Source: Myxococcales bacterium
GTDB lineage: Bacteria > Myxococcota_A > Polyangia > Haliangiales > Haliangiaceae
Reading direction: 5' to 3'
DNA: 48,407 nt
Assembly: GCA_011526095.1 (NCBI GenBank)
Contig: WYBA01000378.1
Location: 1 to 48,407 of the forward strand
A program made the position numbers and the translations under genes. The notes under the pieces were generated by a model. It had not been told where the DNA came from, searched no databases, and saw only the letters and a list, made by a program, of their open reading frames with translations. The stretch's first letter is position 1. Every line of letters starts with the position of its first letter. Shown here piece after piece: positions 45,795 through 48,407 of this stretch.

Positions 45795-47321
45795 CTAGCG
45801 GGCGCGGCGCCGGCGCCACAGCGCCAGCCCGACGAGCGCGAGCATCGCACCATCCGCCGCCGCCGTGGGCCCACCCGCCGCGCAGCCGCACCCGCCGTCG
45901 TCGCCGTCGGGCGGCGCCAGCGCCGGGTCGCCGTCGACGTAGAGGTGGCTGGTCACGGTGATGCGACCGCCGCCGTCGACCAGCTCGACGCGGTAGCGCT
46001 CGAGCTCGCCGGACACCGGGTACGCGAACTGGCCGGTCCAGTCGGCGCCCGTGACCGCGGCCGTCTCGATCCGCGCGCCGTCGCGCCACAGCTCGGCGGT
46101 CACGCCGTCGCCGCCGGTGACGTGGACCTCGAGCCGCGCGCTGCCGACGTCGACGACCGTGTCGCCGAGCCCGACCGCCTCGCCGTCGGCGTCCCGAGCG
46201 ATCAGCTCGACCATCGGATCGTCGGGGCCGCGCAGCTTGAGCACGGTGCGCCCGGCGGCGATCGCGTCGACGAGCGCGGCCTCGGACAGCGCGTCGGCCA
46301 GCACCATCGTCGTCGGGCTGCCGATCGGCGACTGGGTGCCGCCCGCCTCCCCGTCGGCGCGGTGATCGTCGCTGCCGCCGACCGCGGCGAGGCGGTGGCC
46401 GTCGTCGAGCAGCCGATCCCACAGCTCGATCGCCAGCGGCGTGAACAGCACGCCGGTGACGTCGTAGGGCCCGGTCTGCAGCTCGATCGCCGTGACGTCG
46501 TCCCACGGGGTGTCGTCGTGCTCCCACGCGCACCCGATGCAGGCGTCGCCGAGGTCGAGCGTCGGGTGGTTGATCGACACCAGGCCGCCCTGGGCGACGA
46601 CGTCCTCGACGATCGTCGTCGCCGAGACGCCGTCGAGCCCGACGCGGTGGTCGACGTACGCCGCCACGCCGATCGCGCAGGCGTGGCCGGCGTAGGTCGT
46701 GACCTCGATCCCGCGGAGCAGCAGCACGTCGTCGAGGTCCTGCTGGAACGCGGCGAGCCGGTCGTGGTGCGAGACGGTGTTGTGGTCGCTGACGACGACG
46801 AAGTCCAGGCCGCGGGCGCGCGCGAGGTCCGTGATCGCGGCGAACGTCGCGCTGGCGTCGCCGCTCTCCTCCGAGTGGACGTGGAGGTCGCCGGCGTACC
46901 ACCGGCGCTCGGCCGCGAGCACGACGGGCGCGTGGGCCGCGGCCGGCTGGGGCGCGAGCGTCGCGGCGTCGTGGAGCTCGACGTCGACGACGTAGCTGGC
47001 GGCGCCGCCGGACAGCTTGGCCTTGCCGATCACCAGGGTCCACGTGCCCGGCGTGATCGGCCCGCGCAGGTAGCTGCGCGACGACTCGTCGACGCCGATG
47101 ATCGCCGGCTCGGTGTTGCCGCCGCCCCACCCGCGGAAGCCGTCGGGCGCCCACACGCCCCAGTCGAGGATCTCGCTGTCGCCGCCGTCGGCGTGGACGA
47201 CGTGGACCTCGACCACTCCCGCGGGGACGTCGAACGTGACGAGGTGGTAGTCGCCGCCGTCCGCGGTCACCGGGCCCTCGAAGTGCAGGGTGGAGATGAC
47301 GGCGGCGACCAGCGGCGTCAT
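45795..47321 (-). CDS. PHP-domain phosphoesterase with MYXO-CTERM tail
   Basis: A 508-residue protein. An N-terminal beta-sandwich (residues 10-120: TFDVPAGVVEVHVVHADGG, PGTWTLVIGKAKL) precedes a PHP domain from about 140: AGDLHVHSEES, FVVVSDHNTVSHHD, LLRGIEVTTYAGHA, LVSINHPTLD and VGGSDDHRA supply the metal-binding His and Asp residues. A second beta domain follows. The C-terminus is a MYXO-CTERM: GGCGCAAGGP, helix DGAMLALVGLALW, RRRR. The N-terminal signal is short (MTPLVAAVIS), so export is supported mainly by the tail. The likely activity is a surface-anchored metal-dependent phosphoesterase; the substrate is unknown. Confidence 0.85.
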   Translation of the reverse strand: MTPLVAAVISTLHFEGPVTADGGDYHLVTFDVPAGVVEVHVVHADGGDSEILDWGVWAPDGFRGWGGGNTEPAIIGVDESSRSYLRGPITPGTWTLVIGKAKLSGGAASYVVDVELHDAATLAPQPAAAHAPVVLAAERRWYAGDLHVHSEESGDASATFAAITDLARARGLDFVVVSDHNTVSHHDRLAAFQQDLDDVLLLRGIEVTTYAGHACAIGVAAYVDHRVGLDGVSATTIVEDVVAQGGLVSINHPTLDLGDACIGCAWEHDDTPWDDVTAIELQTGPYDVTGVLFTPLAIELWDRLLDDGHRLAAVGGSDDHRADGEAGGTQSPIGSPTTMVLADALSEAALVDAIAAGRTVLKLRGPDDPMVELIARDADGEAVGLGDTVVDVGSARLEVHVTGGDGVTAELWRDGARIETAAVTGADWTGQFAYPVSGELERYRVELVDGGGRITVTSHLYVDGDPALAPPDGDDGGCGCAAGGPTAAADGAMLALVGLALWRRRRAR

Positions 47322-47331
47322 GGCAGGCGGC

Positions 47332-47355
47332 AGCGTAGCCCGGCCGGGGTATGTT
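47332..47355. promoter_or_regulatory. Divergent -10-like boxes between PHP and metallopeptidase genes
   Basis: TACGCT on the minus strand (47332-47337) is 10 nt before the ATG at 47321. TATGTT on the plus strand (47350-47355) is 7 nt before the ATG at 47363. Only 41 nt separate the two start codons. Confidence 0.4.
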
Positions 47356-47362
47356 CGCGCGC

Positions 47363-48280
47363 ATGAAGTGGAGCCGAGGCCACCAGTCGAAGGACGTCGA
47401 GGACCGTCGCGGCCAGAAGGCCAGCGGCGCGCGGGCCGCGAAGGTCGGGGGCGCCGGCGCGATCGTCGCCGTGATCGTCGCGCTGATCGCGCAGGCGACG
47501 GGCGTCGACGTGTCGGGGATGCTCGGGCTCGGCGGGTCGTCGGGCGGGGGCTCGTCGTCGACGAGCACGTCGGGCGGCGGCGCGCCCGGCGGCGACGAGC
47601 CGACGCCGAGCGAGACCCAGATCGACCCGAAGACCGATCCCGACGCCGAGCTCAAGTCGTTCATCGGCTTCGTGCTCGACGACATCCAGGACACGTTCGA
47701 GGCGCTGTTCCGCGCCCAGGGCAAGACCTACCGCCGCGCCAAGCTGGTGCTGTTCACCGAGGAGGTCGACACCGGGTGCGGGCTGTCGTCGTCGGCGATC
47801 GGCCCGTTCTACTGCCCGCCCGACGAGAAGGCGTACATCGACTTCTCGTTCTACCGCGCGCTGCGCGACCAGCTCGGCGCGCCGGGCGACTTCGCGCAGG
47901 CGTACGTGATGGCGCACGAGATCGGCCACCACCTGCAGACCGTGCTGGGGATCAGCGAGAAGGTCCACCGCCAGACGCTGAAGGACAAGAGCCGCGAGAA
48001 CGAGCTGTCGATCCGCCAGGAGCTGCAAGCCGATTGCTTCGCCGGCGTGTGGGCGCACTCGACCAAGAAGCGCGACGTGCTCGACCGCGGCGACATCGAG
48101 GAGAGCGTCACCGCGGCGGCGCAGATCGGCGACGACCGCCTGCAGAAGATGTCGGGGCGCAAGGTCAACCCCGAGACCTGGACCCACGGCTCGTCGGCGC
48201 AGCGGGTGAAGTGGTTCAGGATCGGGATGGAGAAGGGCACGCTCGAGGCGTGCGACACGTTCGCGGCCGAGCAGCCGTAG
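47363..48280 (+). CDS. ypfJ: Neutral zinc metallopeptidase (YpfJ family)
   Basis: A 305-residue protein. ATG 47363 is preferred over ATG 47351 because family members begin with a W-x-x-R-x-x-S-x-x-(V/I)-EDRRG pattern, seen here as MKWSRGHQSKDVEDRRG. One membrane helix follows (GAGAIVAVIVALIAQATG), then a Gly/Ser linker. The peptidase domain has the YVMAHEIGHHLQ zinc motif and ELQADCFAGVWA, which supplies the third ligand, plus conserved cysteines in GCGLSSSAIGPFYCPPD. Topology places the catalytic domain outside the cytoplasm. The gene is monocistronic, and a long microsatellite follows the stop. Confidence 0.92.
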   Translation: MKWSRGHQSKDVEDRRGQKASGARAAKVGGAGAIVAVIVALIAQATGVDVSGMLGLGGSSGGGSSSTSTSGGGAPGGDEPTPSETQIDPKTDPDAELKSFIGFVLDDIQDTFEALFRAQGKTYRRAKLVLFTEEVDTGCGLSSSAIGPFYCPPDEKAYIDFSFYRALRDQLGAPGDFAQAYVMAHEIGHHLQTVLGISEKVHRQTLKDKSRENELSIRQELQADCFAGVWAHSTKKRDVLDRGDIEESVTAAAQIGDDRLQKMSGRKVNPETWTHGSSAQRVKWFRIGMEKGTLEACDTFAAEQP

Positions 48281-48291
48281 CGCCGCGCCGT

Positions 48292-48407
48292 CCGTCTCCG
48301 TCTCCGTCTCCGTCTCCGTCTCCGTCTCCGTCTCCGTCTCCGTCTCCGTCTCCGTCTCCGTCTCCGTCTCCGTCTCCGTCTCCGTCTCCGTCTCCGTCTC
48401 CGTCTCC
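48292..48407. repeat. (CCGTCT)n hexanucleotide microsatellite at the right edge
   Basis: About 19 perfect copies of CCGTCT run from 48292 to the last base, so the array continues outside the window. It starts 12 nt after the metallopeptidase stop codon. The same hexamer occurs in frame in the FecR-like gene near 8183. No gene is visible in 48281-48407. Confidence 0.95.

Overview
The window is a very GC-rich stretch (about 70-75% by eye) of a bacterial chromosome. It most likely comes from a predatory or social deltaproteobacterium in the phylum Myxococcota. The evidence is three MYXO-CTERM-type sorting tails (35390-38140, 45795-47321, and one embedded at 13575-13748), three large eukaryote-like Ser/Thr kinases, FHA and PEGA proteins, a sigma-54 activator, many short-spaced lipoproteins, TSP3/OmpA surface proteins and Asp-Ala-Gly-rich linkers. 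Order or family cannot be fixed from this alone; Kofleriales/Haliangiales-like lineages are a guess. I saw no rRNA, tRNA, CRISPR array, transposase, integrase or replication origin.

Layout. 1-712: the N-terminal end of a leftward gene with a GGRPS-repeat tail, then a DUF971 gene. 838-5621: an operon of PEGA/TPR protein, FG-GAP lipoprotein and zinc-ribbon Ser/Thr kinase. 5646-9186: an ECF-type sigma factor and FecR-like regulator operon, flanked by two small Trp/Asp-rich lipoproteins. The FecR-like gene carries a hexanucleotide microsatellite and translated palindromic repeats. 9196-11660: a lipoprotein divergent from a fused acetate kinase-PduL phosphotransacylase. 11718-18830: a 2370-residue surface protein with glycine-rich, DUF11, cadherin-like, TSP3, MYXO-CTERM, barrel and OmpA parts. 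18929-23244 (minus): sigma factor, then kinase with a zinc-finger N-terminus, then FHA protein, forming a phospho-signalling module. 23374-27978: lipoproteins and a TonB-dependent receptor. 28038-29554: two genes that together look like a split, reduced copper amine oxidase. 29599-34162: a histidine kinase and NtrC-type activator, then a sigma-54-controlled receiver/OmpA-lipoprotein/receiver operon; both transcription units have matching sigma-54 promoters. 34189-38610: membrane, SEC-C, amidase and unknown genes. 38734-44573: PcaF-type thiolase, kinase/ATPase regulator, pseudo-receiver and 3-hydroxyacyl-CoA dehydrogenase. 44730-48280: ParB-like protein, PHP phosphoesterase with MYXO-CTERM and YpfJ-type metallopeptidase. 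The window ends in a (CCGTCT)n microsatellite.

The features I would look at first are the split amine-oxidase-like pair, the acetate kinase-PduL fusion, the giant protein whose MYXO-CTERM Arg cluster doubles as the start of a second signal peptide, the sigma/zinc-finger kinase/FHA module, and a recurring TANNNT box 6-10 nt before start codons that suggests frequent leaderless mRNAs. All functional calls come from reading motifs by eye; no database search was run.
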